Part shown: in pieces, positions 7,508 through 16,261 of the stretch
Numbering within the stretch: position 1 is the stretch's first letter
How the letters are laid out: each line of letters starts with the position of its first letter
NCBI GenBank assembly: GCA_035543455.1
Contig: DATKKE010000059.1
Span: 1-31,885, forward strand
Direction: 5' to 3'
Length of the DNA stretch: 31,885 bases
Origin: CAIKOD01 sp035543455
Lineage (GTDB): Archaea; Halobacteriota; Methanomicrobia; Methanomicrobiales; Methanospirillaceae
The notes under the pieces: model-generated
Database searches by the model: none
Told to the model about the DNA's origin: nothing
Seen by the model: only the letters and a program-made list of their open reading frames with translations
Program-made: the position numbers and the translations under genes

Positions 7508-8998
7508 ATGGAACCGGCGCGGGCTGACACCCGTAAGACAGGATTCACTCTCCTCATCGTTTCGATATCGCTTGCCACATTCATGTCGGCTCTCGACGGA
7601 ACAATTGTCAATATCGCACTACCAACGATATCCTCGTCGTTTAATATCTCGACAAGCATGGTCAGCTGGGTATCGACAATATACCTGTTGGTAATGGCCG
7701 GTTGTGTCCTGATCTTCGGCAAATTATCCGATGTGATCGGGTTCAAAAAGGTGTTCCTTTCGGGTTTCCTGATTTTCACTGTCGGATCGTTTATCTGCGG
7801 ATTCCTCCCGGATTTCATTCATTCATTTCCAACCCTTATTGGATCGCGGGCGTTCCAGGCCATTGGCGGTGCAATGATTACCGCAGTCGGACCCGCAATG
7901 GTCACGGCATATATTCCGATGGAACAGAAAGGGAAGGCTATGGGAATTGTCCTGACATTTGCAGCCCTTGGGACGGCAATCGGACCATCGATTGGTGGAA
8001 TACTGACACAGTTCTTCTCATGGCACTGGATCTTTTTCATCAACGTCCCGGTGGGAATTTGTGCCATTCTCCTTGGTGCAAAAGTGATTCCGGTGATGAA
8101 GGCCCAGGAACGGACTGGCGGATTCGATTGGGCTGGTGCTGTCCTGATATTTACCGGTCTTGCCTCCCTGCTTTTCGCCTTGTCAGAAGGGCAGACATTA
8201 GGATGGACAGACCCGGTAATAACCGGTTCCCTCATCCTCGCCATTCTGCTGCTCGGTGGTTTCGTATGGTGCGAATACAGGGTCCCGGACCCGCTGCTCG
8301 AGCTGCGCCTGTTCAGGCAGAAGAATTTCCTCCTGACTAACATGATACTGATCCTGCTGTTCTTCAGTTTCGCCGGCATCAATTACCTGCTTCCGTTCTA
8401 TCTCGAGTACGTGCATGGCTACGCTCCTTTTATTGCCGGTCTGATATTAACGTCGCTCTCGGCCGCCATGATGGTGGCTGGAATCCTGGCAGGAATGCTC
8501 TATAACCGGGTCGGCCCCAGGGCACTTAGTATCGCTGCCGGGATCTCGCTTATTGCCGGATACTTTCTGTTGACGCGTATCCGGGTCGATACGACCACCG
8601 GGTTTATTATCCTGTGCCTGGTCCTTATCGGCTTCGGCCTGGGCCTGATGCTGACCCCGGTATCGAACATGATCATGAACTCCGTATCCAAAAAATACCA
8701 GGGCATGGTCTCGAGCCTGACGAGTCTTGAACGGTTTGCTCCGATGACGATCGGAATCGCCATCTTCAACCTGGTATTCGTACAGGGGATTATTACTATT
8801 GCAAGTCGCAGCGGCATTACCATGGAAGCGCCGGCAAACATCAGAATGGAGGTACTCATTGCAGGGTTCGACCTGGCGTTTTTATTTTCGTTTGTTATCG
8901 GCATCATAGTTCTTGTCATCGCGTTTCTTTCACACCAGGAGATACATCCCGACTACCAGTCAGGGACAGAAAACGAAGCCGTCCCACCTCCTATCTAA
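7508..8998 (+). CDS. MFS drug exporter, EmrB/QacA (DHA2) family (496 aa)
   Basis: Proton-driven multidrug exporter of the inner membrane with about 14 hydrophobic segments spread evenly over 496 residues, the DHA2 layout. The family motif in helix 1, S-A-L-D-G-T-I-V-N-I-A-L-P, is at residues 27-39 with the conserved D30. A G-K-L-S-D-x-I-G-F-K-K loop (motif A) follows helix 2, and a P-S-I-G-G motif C-like stretch lies in helix 5. The ATG is the first in frame after an AT-rich stretch; no strong ribosome-binding site. It is separated from the nitrogenase-like operon by 346 bases, so it is a separate unit. Substrate cannot be predicted. A hairpin ending in CTCC follows the stop. Confidence 0.93.
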   Translation: MEPARADTRKTGFTLLIVSISLATFMSALDGTIVNIALPTISSSFNISTSMVSWVSTIYLLVMAGCVLIFGKLSDVIGFKKVFLSGFLIFTVGSFICGFLPDFIHSFPTLIGSRAFQAIGGAMITAVGPAMVTAYIPMEQKGKAMGIVLTFAALGTAIGPSIGGILTQFFSWHWIFFINVPVGICAILLGAKVIPVMKAQERTGGFDWAGAVLIFTGLASLLFALSEGQTLGWTDPVITGSLILAILLLGGFVWCEYRVPDPLLELRLFRQKNFLLTNMILILLFFSFAGINYLLPFYLEYVHGYAPFIAGLILTSLSAAMMVAGILAGMLYNRVGPRALSIAAGISLIAGYFLLTRIRVDTTTGFIILCLVLIGFGLGLMLTPVSNMIMNSVSKKYQGMVSSLTSLERFAPMTIGIAIFNLVFVQGIITIASRSGITMEAPANIRMEVLIAGFDLAFLFSFVIGIIVLVIAFLSHQEIHPDYQSGTENEAVPPPI

Positions 8999-9020
8999 TG
9001 GAAAAAATTGTGGCCTGAGA

Positions 9021-9042
9021 GGAGCAGGAATTCCTGGTCTCC
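9021..9042 (+). terminator. Hairpin after the MFS exporter gene
   Basis: Arms GGAG-CAGGAA and TTCCTG-CTCC pair, with a two-base bulge (GT) on the right arm. It lies 23 bases after the stop; archaeal terminators need no hairpin, so it may instead protect the RNA end. Confidence 0.4.
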
Positions 9043-9293
9043 CTAACCCGCCTGAAAATCTACCGATAACCCGGGCATTTTATTAACGAATTCAAAATTA
9101 TTTATTTTCTCAAAACCAAATTTCCGACTTCTCCTGGACAACAATAGTTCCTTGAGAAGTTTCCCAATGATTTTTTTCTGCATTCAACTGTTATCCGGTT
9201 TATTGATGGATACTTAAAGGATCGTGGGGGATTGACCCCTAAAAAGTAAATAAGATATTCTTTAAACCAGAACGTTAGATTTCAACAACGGAA

Positions 9294-10907
9294 ATGATGA
9301 GTCTTTTGCGAGAACAGATAGTGAGTATCCTCATAACGGTTGTAATTTCGGCTCTTCTCATTACCGGATGTACTCAGCCCCAGCAGACCACGGTGCAGAC
9401 TCCACAGGCAACGACCGGAATATCCGCTTCGATAGAGACAACCGGTGCACAGCAGTCCGATACTATCAGACTGGTGAATGATCCTCTCGTTGTGAAGACT
9501 GACGCAGGGTACGTTTCAGGAATGCAGCAGAATGGGCTCAGGGTCTACCTTGGCATCCCGTTCGCAGCACCTCCGGTCGGGTATCTGCGTTGGCGACCGC
9601 CGGCGCCGGTGCGACCGTGGAGCGGTGTCAGGCAGACAACAGCGTTTGCAGCAAATCCTCCCCAGCCGCCTCATACCCAGCCAGACCAGAGCGAGGACTG
9701 CCTGTACCTCAATGTCTGGACCCCTGCAAGGAGTGCTGACGAAAGACTGCCGGTCATGGTATTTTTCTATGGAGGCGCATTTGGACAGATAGAGGGAGGC
9801 GGCAATATGTCGGTATTCAACGGGACCACCCTTGCGAAACAGGGGGTAATCCTTGTCACCACCAATTACCGGCTCGGGCCTCTCGGGTTCCTTGCCCATC
9901 CGGAGCTCGACAAGGAGTCCCCGAACAACAGCTCGGGCAATTACGGGATCATGGACCAGGTGGCAGCCCTCCAGTGGGTCCAGCATAACATCGGGGCGTT
10001 CGGCGGTGACCCCTCCCGGGTGACCATCTTCGGACAGTCCGCCGGGGGAGAAAGTGTCCTCATTCACCTTGTCAGCCCGCAGAGCAGGGGGCTCTACCAG
10101 CAGGCGCTTGTCGAAAGCGGCCCATTCTGGGCTCACGGACCTACTATCGACAATGTTCATTCAAAAGCCGATGCCGAACAAATCGGGACGGATTACGCAC
10201 GAAGTCTCGGATATCCGGGTCCGGATGCAATTCAAAAGATGCGAAACCGTAGTGCCGACGACCTGGTTAATGCAACCCCCTGGCCGTTGTCCGCGTGGCA
10301 AAACACACATACCCTCAAGTTTGAGCCGACGGTTGACGGATGGGTGCTTCCCGACTCCCTGGACAACCTTTTCCTCCGGCACCAGGAAAACCCGGTTCCC
10401 TTTTTCATCGGGACGAATGCCGATGACGGGGAAGTACTGGCTGCGGATGCAAATATGACCGTTCCGGAGTACGTGACATTTATCAGGAACTATTTCGGGA
10501 AAGATGCAGATGTGGTTCTCGCACAATATCCTGCCAATTCAACCCAGGAGGTCCAGCTCAGGCTGTCCCAGATAATGACCCGTTATGACTTTGCGGATTC
10601 CGCGAAGTTTGCGGCCGGATCGATGGCCGATCTGAACCCAGGCACGTATCTTTACCGGTATTCCTATAATATCCCTAGTCTGAACATGGGGGCATTCCAT
10701 GGCAGCGAGACGTTCTTATTGTTCGGAGCCGGGCCGCAGTTGGGCGTGGATCCCGCCGTCACCGACAATGTCGTGGACCTGTGGACCAGTTTTGCAAAAA
10801 CAGGCAATCCCAACGGCAGGATGAATTTTACCTGGCCGCGATACACAAGGGCGGGCGACCAGTATCTCGATATCAACACAACCCTGACCGTGGAAACAGG
10901 GTATTGA
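9294..10907 (+). CDS. Secreted type B carboxylesterase, lipoprotein (537 aa)
   Basis: Alpha/beta hydrolase of the carboxylesterase/para-nitrobenzyl esterase family that cleaves ester bonds outside the membrane. A signal segment (about residues 8-25) ends in the lipobox L-I-T-G-C26, so it should be lipid-anchored; a Gln/Thr-rich linker follows to about residue 55. The oxyanion-hole motif F-Y-G-G-A-F is at 158-163, the nucleophile S249 lies in GQSAGGES, the acid is probably D378 (G-T-N-A-D-D-G-E; usually Glu) and the base H469 (G-A-F-H-G-S-E). Length is normal. Start may be 9294 or the adjacent ATG at 9297. This family is bacterial and eukaryotic in distribution, so acquisition from bacteria is plausible. 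An oligo-T tract follows the stop. Natural substrate unknown. Confidence 0.92.
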   Translation: MMSLLREQIVSILITVVISALLITGCTQPQQTTVQTPQATTGISASIETTGAQQSDTIRLVNDPLVVKTDAGYVSGMQQNGLRVYLGIPFAAPPVGYLRWRPPAPVRPWSGVRQTTAFAANPPQPPHTQPDQSEDCLYLNVWTPARSADERLPVMVFFYGGAFGQIEGGGNMSVFNGTTLAKQGVILVTTNYRLGPLGFLAHPELDKESPNNSSGNYGIMDQVAALQWVQHNIGAFGGDPSRVTIFGQSAGGESVLIHLVSPQSRGLYQQALVESGPFWAHGPTIDNVHSKADAEQIGTDYARSLGYPGPDAIQKMRNRSADDLVNATPWPLSAWQNTHTLKFEPTVDGWVLPDSLDNLFLRHQENPVPFFIGTNADDGEVLAADANMTVPEYVTFIRNYFGKDADVVLAQYPANSTQEVQLRLSQIMTRYDFADSAKFAAGSMADLNPGTYLYRYSYNIPSLNMGAFHGSETFLLFGAGPQLGVDPAVTDNVVDLWTSFAKTGNPNGRMNFTWPRYTRAGDQYLDINTTLTVETGY

Positions 10908-10914
10908 CTATCAC

Positions 10915-10921
10915 TTTTTTT
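10915..10921 (+). terminator. Oligo-T terminator after the esterase gene
   Basis: Seven T begin eight bases after the esterase stop at 10907, enough for archaeal termination. Confidence 0.5.
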
Positions 10922-11105
10922 CCGGCGGGTTTACCCCCGGATTCGCCCTGACTGGCATCCGGTTATGTGGTCTCTCCAATGTCAAGGTCGATATGGTAAG
11001 TCCCCCAACAGGATCCCTACCCCTGGGAAATCATATCGGTTCATTGCGATTTTTAGTTCAGAAAGCACAGGTAGATCGGATAATTGGGCAGGAGTAACTA
11101 TCACG

Positions 11106-12338
11106 ATGCATACCCTCATTGAGCAGACACGGCTTGGAATGATTCCAAGACCGGTAAAACAGGTCGCGGAGGCAGAAGGACTTGATGAAAAGGTCCTGGG
11201 GGCGAGGGTAGCCGTTGGAAGTGCAGTAATTATGCAGCGGGGGGGACGTTTCACCGGCATTGGGAAAGGACTTAGCACCAAAATCAATGCCAATATCGGG
11301 ACATCGACCAGCAAAGTCTGCGCCGGGGACGAGATCGCCAAGGCAAGGATTGCCGAACAATACGGAGCCGATACGATCAGCGATCTATCCATGGGCGGGG
11401 ATATCGATGCGATCAGGGCTTCAATCATGAGCGTTACGACACTCCCGATAACCACCGTGCCGGTTTATCAGGCTGTTGCGGAAACCGGCCTGAAGGAGAT
11501 AACTGCCAGGGACATCCTCGGCACACTTGAAAGGCAGGCCGCTCAGGGCATCAGTTCCTGCGTGATCCACTGTGTCAGTCGCGCAATGCTACAGGATTTT
11601 CGCAGGAAAAAGCGCATTCTGGGGGTTGTTTCAAAAGGCGGTTCGATCACGAGTGCCTTCATGCTGATGAACGGGTGCGAAAATCCCTTCATTGAACTTT
11701 TCGACGAAGTGCTTTCCATCTGTAAAAGGCATGATATCGTACTATCGCTGGGTAATACCGCACGAAGCGGATGTATCCTTGATGGTCGTGATAAAGCACA
11801 GTTTGAAGAGATACGTCAGAATACCATGCTTGCGCATCGTGCCCATAAAGAGGGAGTTCAGGTGATAATCGAAGGGGCCGGGGGGCACATCCGGAGCGAT
11901 CGGATCGCTTCTTATATCCGGTATTACAAGCGGCAGTCAGACTATCCTCTCTTTGTTGCCGGACCGCTTCCGGTGGATATCGCCGTAGGATACGATCATA
12001 TCGCCGGGTGTGCGGGGGCGAGTATCGCGAGCGCTGCAGGAGCGGATTACCTCTGTTATATAACACCCGCCGAACATCTGGGGATTCCCGGTCCTGATTC
12101 GGTAAAAGAAGGACTCATTGCTTTCCGGATCGCCGCACATATCGGTGACACGGTTAAATACAAAAGTGTGGGAAAAGACAAAAACGTTGCGGTAATGCGG
12201 GCTGCGCTTGATCGGGAAGGGCAGATACAGTGTGCAATGGATCCGTCACGGGCACGGGAGCTCGCTGACGGGGATGAATCATGTACGATGTGCGGTGAGT
12301 TTTGTGCAATTAAAATTATGAAAGACTGGCTTTATTGA
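11106..12338 (+). CDS. ThiC-family radical SAM enzyme, ThiC paralogue (410 aa)
   Basis: ThiC turns aminoimidazole ribotide into hydroxymethylpyrimidine phosphate; its paralogue BzaF turns the same compound into 5-hydroxybenzimidazole, the lower ligand of methanogen cobamides. Family marks: N-A-N-I-G-T-S at 61-67, G-A-D-T-I-S-D-L-S-M-G-G-D at 87-99, V-P-V-Y-Q-A at 118-123, A-G-Y/V-G-Y-D-H-I-A-G at 293-301 and C-Y-I-T-P-A-E-H-L at 317-325. The C-terminal cluster cysteines are C393, C396 and C400, spaced CX2CX3C. Expected ThiC text such as G-D-G-L-R-P-G is S-L-G-N-T-A-R-S-G here, and E-G-P-G-H-V is E-G-A-G-G-H-I, so it is divergent. ATG 11106 was chosen over the frame start at 10965 because conserved similarity begins there. 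A BzaF-like role is inferred, not shown; no thiamine riboswitch seen. Confidence 0.8.
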   Translation: MHTLIEQTRLGMIPRPVKQVAEAEGLDEKVLGARVAVGSAVIMQRGGRFTGIGKGLSTKINANIGTSTSKVCAGDEIAKARIAEQYGADTISDLSMGGDIDAIRASIMSVTTLPITTVPVYQAVAETGLKEITARDILGTLERQAAQGISSCVIHCVSRAMLQDFRRKKRILGVVSKGGSITSAFMLMNGCENPFIELFDEVLSICKRHDIVLSLGNTARSGCILDGRDKAQFEEIRQNTMLAHRAHKEGVQVIIEGAGGHIRSDRIASYIRYYKRQSDYPLFVAGPLPVDIAVGYDHIAGCAGASIASAAGADYLCYITPAEHLGIPGPDSVKEGLIAFRIAAHIGDTVKYKSVGKDKNVAVMRAALDREGQIQCAMDPSRARELADGDESCTMCGEFCAIKIMKDWLY

Positions 12339-12363
12339 AAACCAGAGAAGATTCAAACAAGAT

Positions 12364-12387
12364 CCGGTTTCGAACCGGCTCAATTTT
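12364..12387 (+). terminator. Hairpin terminator after the ThiC-like gene
   Basis: Perfect arms CCGGTT (12364-12369) and AACCGG (12373-12378) with loop TCG, followed by CTCAATTTT. It lies 25 bases after the stop. Confidence 0.5.
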
Positions 12388-12585
12388 AGCATTAAACCGG
12401 GACCGTGAAATCAAACCATGCCGGGTCCGTCAATAATGAACTCCCGGGAAATTCTCCAATTTGTCAGGCCTCATATCGCCGGCATGTCCGGAAACAAATG
12501 TATCGCTATTTTCATGCAATAATTAAATCGGTTTTTTAATGAAGATTCATTACTATCTTTTTTATCCTGTCCCGACCCCGCTTCC

Positions 12586-13350
12586 TTGAACCAAACCATT
12601 AACACGGGGTGCCGGGATGTTATTCTAGAGAAAGGGGTGAAAACGATCTCGCTCGTCCCGATTTCCTACAGGATCGCCGCGTTAATACGGGAACGGAATA
12701 GTCTCTTCGAATATCCTGCAGAGAGGCTGGCCGGTATTATCAAAGAAATCGGGTTCCGGTGCGATGGCTGCGCCAGGTGCTGTACGAGGGCATTCAACGG
12801 CCATGTTTTCCTGCTCGACCGGGACGTGGCAGCAGTGCGGGAAATCGATCCCGCAGCTGTTGAACCTGCCCCGGATCCGGAATTCTGCGATCAGAATGGC
12901 ATATTTTATGTTTCCGGGTATGCCTTGCGTGCAAAAAACGGCCCTGAAGGATCCTGCTGGTTCCTCCGGGACGGCAGGTGCGGGATCTATGACCGGAGGT
13001 TTTCCATATGTCGTATTTACCCTTACATGCTCCACCGCGAGTCCGATGAAGACGGTAACATAGACTGGCGCCAGATATCCGGACTCGATATGCACGGCAC
13101 GTACCATGAGGATATCCCTGATGAAGAATGCCTGTCGGCCGCACGGCAGACCAAGGAATATGAAGATGCTTTCCTGTCGCAGGAGATCCGGTTTCTTGAA
13201 TATATCAGGGACTATTTTACGCAGCACAGCCTCAGACACGTGCAGAAGGTTTATGACGACCGCATGAGGCAGCATATGAAGGGCAGGCCAATGACCGTGA
13301 TGGTCTATTACGATGGGCAGCTCGAGAAAAACATAATCGACTCCGGGTAG
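12586..13350 (+). CDS. YkgJ-family Cys-cluster protein (about 254 aa)
   Basis: The CxxCxxCC family (PF03692, zinc- or iron-chelating) is defined by a cysteine cluster; here it is C59-x2-C62-x2-C65-C66 (F-R-C-D-G-C-A-R-C-C). Further conserved cysteines follow in G-S-C-W-F-L, G-R-C-G-I-Y and S-I-C-R-I-Y-P, the usual second half of the domain (about residues 100-145). The C-terminal 90 residues are charged and helical. The frame opens at a TTG (12586) with no clear ribosome-binding site; a GTG at 12637 preceded by GAAAGG is an alternative that would remove 17 residues. Function of the family is poorly known. It stands alone between the ThiC-like gene and the flavin protein. Confidence 0.82.
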   Translation: MNQTINTGCRDVILEKGVKTISLVPISYRIAALIRERNSLFEYPAERLAGIIKEIGFRCDGCARCCTRAFNGHVFLLDRDVAAVREIDPAAVEPAPDPEFCDQNGIFYVSGYALRAKNGPEGSCWFLRDGRCGIYDRRFSICRIYPYMLHRESDEDGNIDWRQISGLDMHGTYHEDIPDEECLSAARQTKEYEDAFLSQEIRFLEYIRDYFTQHSLRHVQKVYDDRMRQHMKGRPMTVMVYYDGQLEKNIIDSG

Positions 13351-13460
13351 GGCTATCCGGGTCTCCGTCATCCATTACCTGTCTTTCCTGAATTGTACCT
13401 CATGATCGAAACCGGTCGACCAGATCTATTATATACCTCCTGTGCCAGTAATCACTCCAC

Positions 13461-13874
13461 ATGGCTCTGAAGGAAAAGATCCTGGCAGTGACTGCAGGCC
13501 CGCATGTGGCGGCCATTGCGACAGTTGATAACGGAAAACCCGCTGTTCGGTTTATGGTGCTCAATGGCTTCGACGATATGACTTTTGTCGGTGGTACCAT
13601 GAAGACTACCCGCAAAGTAGCCCACCTGAAAAAAAACCCCGATGCATCGGTTTCGATCTGGTCGGGAAAGGAATTCTCAGACCCTTATGTCGTGATGAAG
13701 GGAAAGGGAGAGATTCACGAAGACTTGATCACCAAGAAGAAATACTGGAACCCCATGTTTGAAAAGTACTTCAAGACCGTTGATAACCCCGATTATGTAA
13801 TCCTGAAGTTCATCCCCAGTGAAATCGAATATATTGCGGAAGGAATGACATCAGTGGAAGTCTGGAAACGGTAA
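13461..13874 (+). CDS. Pyridoxamine 5'-phosphate oxidase-related FMN-binding protein (137 aa)
   Basis: Small split-barrel flavin protein of the general stress protein 26 type. Start-to-end pattern fits: M-A-L-K-E-K-I helix, H-V-A-A-I-A-T-V-D-N-G-K-P-A-V-R strand pair (residues 14-29), D-M-T-F-V-G-G-T-M-K-T-T-R-K-V-A-H-L-K-K-N-P (about 38-59, FMN-phosphate binding Thr/Arg/Lys), V-S-I-W strand, and K-G-K-G-E-I. Length is usual. It binds FMN or F420 and reduces an unknown substrate; in archaea either cofactor is possible. A TATATACC element about 30 bases upstream (near 13430) suggests its own promoter and a short leader. No operon partner. Confidence 0.85.
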   Translation: MALKEKILAVTAGPHVAAIATVDNGKPAVRFMVLNGFDDMTFVGGTMKTTRKVAHLKKNPDASVSIWSGKEFSDPYVVMKGKGEIHEDLITKKKYWNPMFEKYFKTVDNPDYVILKFIPSEIEYIAEGMTSVEVWKR

Positions 13875-14513
13875 CCTGGATAAGCAGAACAATTTCAATT
13901 TTTCTCAGGGGGTTACTGCAGTACCTTTTCGATTGCTGCCGGATATATCCCGGATAGTTCCGTTCCGGGACGGCATTTTCCCGTGTGGAGACGATTCAGG
14001 TGATCGAACACAAATTTGCACCGTGTACCATGGTAAGGACAGGATCTGCCGGATATCCTGTCCCTGTCTTCCGTTTATTTATTCCTGAATTTTCCAGGTT
14101 TGATTTTTTATTAAAATCACTAAAAGGAGTCGGAATCATCCATGATGTGGACTGCGTCCAGACGAATATACCATGAAGACTTGAAATTGTCAGGGATCGA
14201 AACGGGAAGATTGGATCTCATGACCTTGATCGAACTGGTACCGAAGCCGCCTTACAATTTTCATCTGAGTGCGGCAATTTTTTCGCCGAAGGGTGGGGCA
14301 GGTTCAAAGGGCTTGCTGCACTTCATCTCGAGATGGCTGACAGATTTAAGATCGTACCGTAATCCGTCCGGAGACTGATATGTCAGAACACAACAGATCA
14401 TGAGAGAATAGGTTTCATTCCCGAAGAATATCCGGCTCTTCGCCTGCTTTTAAGTAGTCAGGTTCTAGTAGTTTTGGGGGGAAGGATAGTACGAGGTATA
14501 TGAGGAGAATATC
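13875..14513. other. Gene-poor region containing a glycosylase relic
   Basis: Apart from the collapsed glycosylase gene at 14220-14362, no gene is supported. A 63-codon open frame at 13985-14176 has no family resemblance. A short hairpin, GATTTT/AAAATC, sits at 14102-14118. The last bases (GAGGAG before ATG 14514) are the ribosome-binding site of the next gene. Confidence 0.45.
14220..14362 (+). pseudogene. DNA-3-methyladenine glycosylase (AlkA type) relic
   Basis: From an ATG at 14220 the frame reads M-T-L-I-E-L-V-P-K-P-P-Y-N-F-H-L-S-A-A-I-F-S, which looks like the N-terminus of archaeal 3-methyladenine DNA glycosylases (x-P-P-F/Y-D-F-x-L-S-A). Around 14289 the resemblance moves to another frame, which reads A-E-G-W-G-R-F-K-G-L-A-A-L-H-L-E-M-A-D and stops at 14360-14362; this looks like the C-terminus of the same family (x-W-G-x-Y/F-R/K-G-x-A-A-x-Y-L). 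The roughly 250 middle residues, with the helix-hairpin-helix and catalytic Asp, are missing. So an internal deletion with loss of frame is the simplest reading. The identification rests on two short stretches and remembered family patterns. Confidence 0.45.
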
Positions 14514-15083
14514 ATGAGCCGGCCGGCACTTCTTGTTATTGATATGCAGAACGATTTTCTGCTCGATGGCGCCCCAATGCAGATGCAGGGTGCCAGGAGC
14601 ATTATACCAAATGTCCAGAAAGTCCTGGAAATTTTCCGGCATCACAAATACCCGGTCTTCCACGTCGTTAGAGTCCACCGGGAGGATGGATCCGATGTCG
14701 AACTGTTCAGGAGAGATCTCTTCAGCCAGACGCCGTTCGTTGTCGAAGGATCGGCAGGGTCCGAAATCATTACGGAACTCGCTCCACTCCCGGGTGAATA
14801 TATCATAAGAAAAAACCGTATGAGTGCATTCATGAACACTGATCTCGACCTGATCCTCCGCTCTCTTGGCACGGATACCATCCTTATTACGGGAATCCAG
14901 ACTCCGAACTGCATCAGGACGTCCGCATTCGATGCTGCAGCCCACAATTACCAGACATTTCTCGTAGAGGACGCAATCGCTGCGAAAACTGCCGAGGTCC
15001 ATCAGGCGAACCTCAGCGATATGGCAAACATCGGGATCCGTATCATCAGGGCCCGGGAAGTCGGACCATTGGTCAGCAGGTGA
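14514..15083 (+). CDS. Isochorismatase-family cysteine hydrolase (189 aa)
   Basis: Complete member of the isochorismatase-like family (nicotinamidase, carbamoyl hydrolases and relatives). The Asp-Lys-Cys triad is visible: D10 in L-V-I-D-M-Q-N-D-F, K100 in I-I-R-K-N-R-M-S-A-F and C133 in T-G-I-Q-T-P-N-C-I-R-T-S-A. The cis-peptide before Cys is in the usual G-x-x-T/x-x-x-C setting. Fold length is typical. GAGGAG upstream supports the ATG. The substrate is not predicted: nicotinamidases have a metal-binding D-x-H pair after the first strand (Asp/His at about residues 50-56); here only R-V-H-R-E-D is seen, so nicotinamide is possible but unproven. It stands alone. Confidence 0.9.
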   Translation: MSRPALLVIDMQNDFLLDGAPMQMQGARSIIPNVQKVLEIFRHHKYPVFHVVRVHREDGSDVELFRRDLFSQTPFVVEGSAGSEIITELAPLPGEYIIRKNRMSAFMNTDLDLILRSLGTDTILITGIQTPNCIRTSAFDAAAHNYQTFLVEDAIAAKTAEVHQANLSDMANIGIRIIRAREVGPLVSR

Positions 15084-15228
15084 CCCGGAGACCGGTCGGA
15101 CAGGGCGAGGCAGGAATATTCTTCTCTTTCCGGACTTGCGGTCGTTATGCTACACCGTTCCGGATTGTATCGATCCCTTCGGTCGTCTTGAAAATCTATA
15201 TCAGGTAGCCCGATAACTGGAGGATGTT

Positions 15229-16047
15229 ATGGTAACCAGTGATCGACCGTATCGATGGCTTCCCTTGGTTATAATGCTCGGGATTTGTATCGCGTGCCCT
15301 TCGAATGCAGCAGATATTACCGCGGCGATCGGGGACAAAATCCCCCTGTCAGGTACATCGGTCGGGACCGATTGGATCTACCTGTTTGTCACCGGGCCTG
15401 GCCTGCCCCAGGATGGCGTCAACCCGGGCAGGATGCAGGTCCCTTCTGTCACCGGCATGCCTGATACGTTTTCCATGGTGGATGCATCCAGTGACCATTG
15501 GTCCTTCATCTGGAATACCGCCAGGCAGGGTTTCGAGCTGAAAGAAGGGATCTACACCGTGTATGCAGTGAAAACACCGGTTAACAAGGCAGATCTCGGT
15601 GGACAGACTTATGGGAGTACGACAATCGCACTCACCTATGGCGGGGGCCCTCTCGTCACTACCGGAAAAGTCCTTATAAACAGCACACCGGTCCGGGCTG
15701 AGGTATACCTCAACAACCAGTTGTATGGGTTGACCCCTCAAAACCTTGACATCCCTCCGGGCACCTACGCGGTGCAACTGATGAGCAGGGGATACAAACC
15801 ATTCAGCCAGCAGGTAGCAGTCGCGGCGGGGTCGACGATAGAAATTAACGGGATCATGGTACCCCTTGAGATGCCCGTTATATCGAATATCACAAAGACT
15901 GCAGAAAAAACCCCTGTTGTAACCAGTCCTGTCGGGACCGTCCAAAATTCGGCAGAACCAACAAAATCACCGTTAACTCCTTGGATCCTGGTTTTGGCAA
16001 TAGGTATAGCTTCAATTATATTTGTTGTACGGCGGGAAAAGGAATAA
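15229..16047 (+). CDS. Membrane-anchored PEGA-domain surface protein (272 aa)
   Basis: Exported protein with a signal peptide (about residues 1-27, cut after S-N-A), an N-terminal extracellular domain (about 28-140) of the kind found in methanogen surface proteins (a sequence on W-I-Y-L-F-V-T-G-P-G-L, DUF3821-like), one PEGA domain (146-207: G-K-V-L-I-N-S-T-P ... G-Y-K-P-F-S-Q-Q-V) and a Pro/Thr/Ser-rich stalk ending in a transmembrane helix (251-267) with a basic tail R-R-E-K-E. This matches a cell-surface protein held in the membrane by its C-terminus. PEGA domains are beta-rich, often S-layer or envelope-associated. Function unknown. Gene stands alone; GGAGGATGTT precedes the start. Confidence 0.85.
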   Translation: MVTSDRPYRWLPLVIMLGICIACPSNAADITAAIGDKIPLSGTSVGTDWIYLFVTGPGLPQDGVNPGRMQVPSVTGMPDTFSMVDASSDHWSFIWNTARQGFELKEGIYTVYAVKTPVNKADLGGQTYGSTTIALTYGGGPLVTTGKVLINSTPVRAEVYLNNQLYGLTPQNLDIPPGTYAVQLMSRGYKPFSQQVAVAAGSTIEINGIMVPLEMPVISNITKTAEKTPVVTSPVGTVQNSAEPTKSPLTPWILVLAIGIASIIFVVRREKE

Positions 16048-16261
16048 ATCCGACCATGAGTCAATTTTTCCCGGTTTTAGATCTCTCACTTGAATTTCTT
16101 GCCTGTTCTTTATCATGCCTTTCCCCTGTACCAGGCGGATAGATCTCTCCGTCACGATATGAAATGGGAGAAATTTTATCACCCTATAACCTACTTTCCT
16201 GCTGGATGTTTATTTCAGAATGGGCGGGATGCGATATAACTATAAAATCCAGGGGAATTAA

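Noticed and set aside
10965..11105. Extended start and possible thiamine riboswitch before the ThiC-like gene
   Set aside because: No conserved sequence in the extension and none of the expected TPP-riboswitch core motifs could be read by eye.
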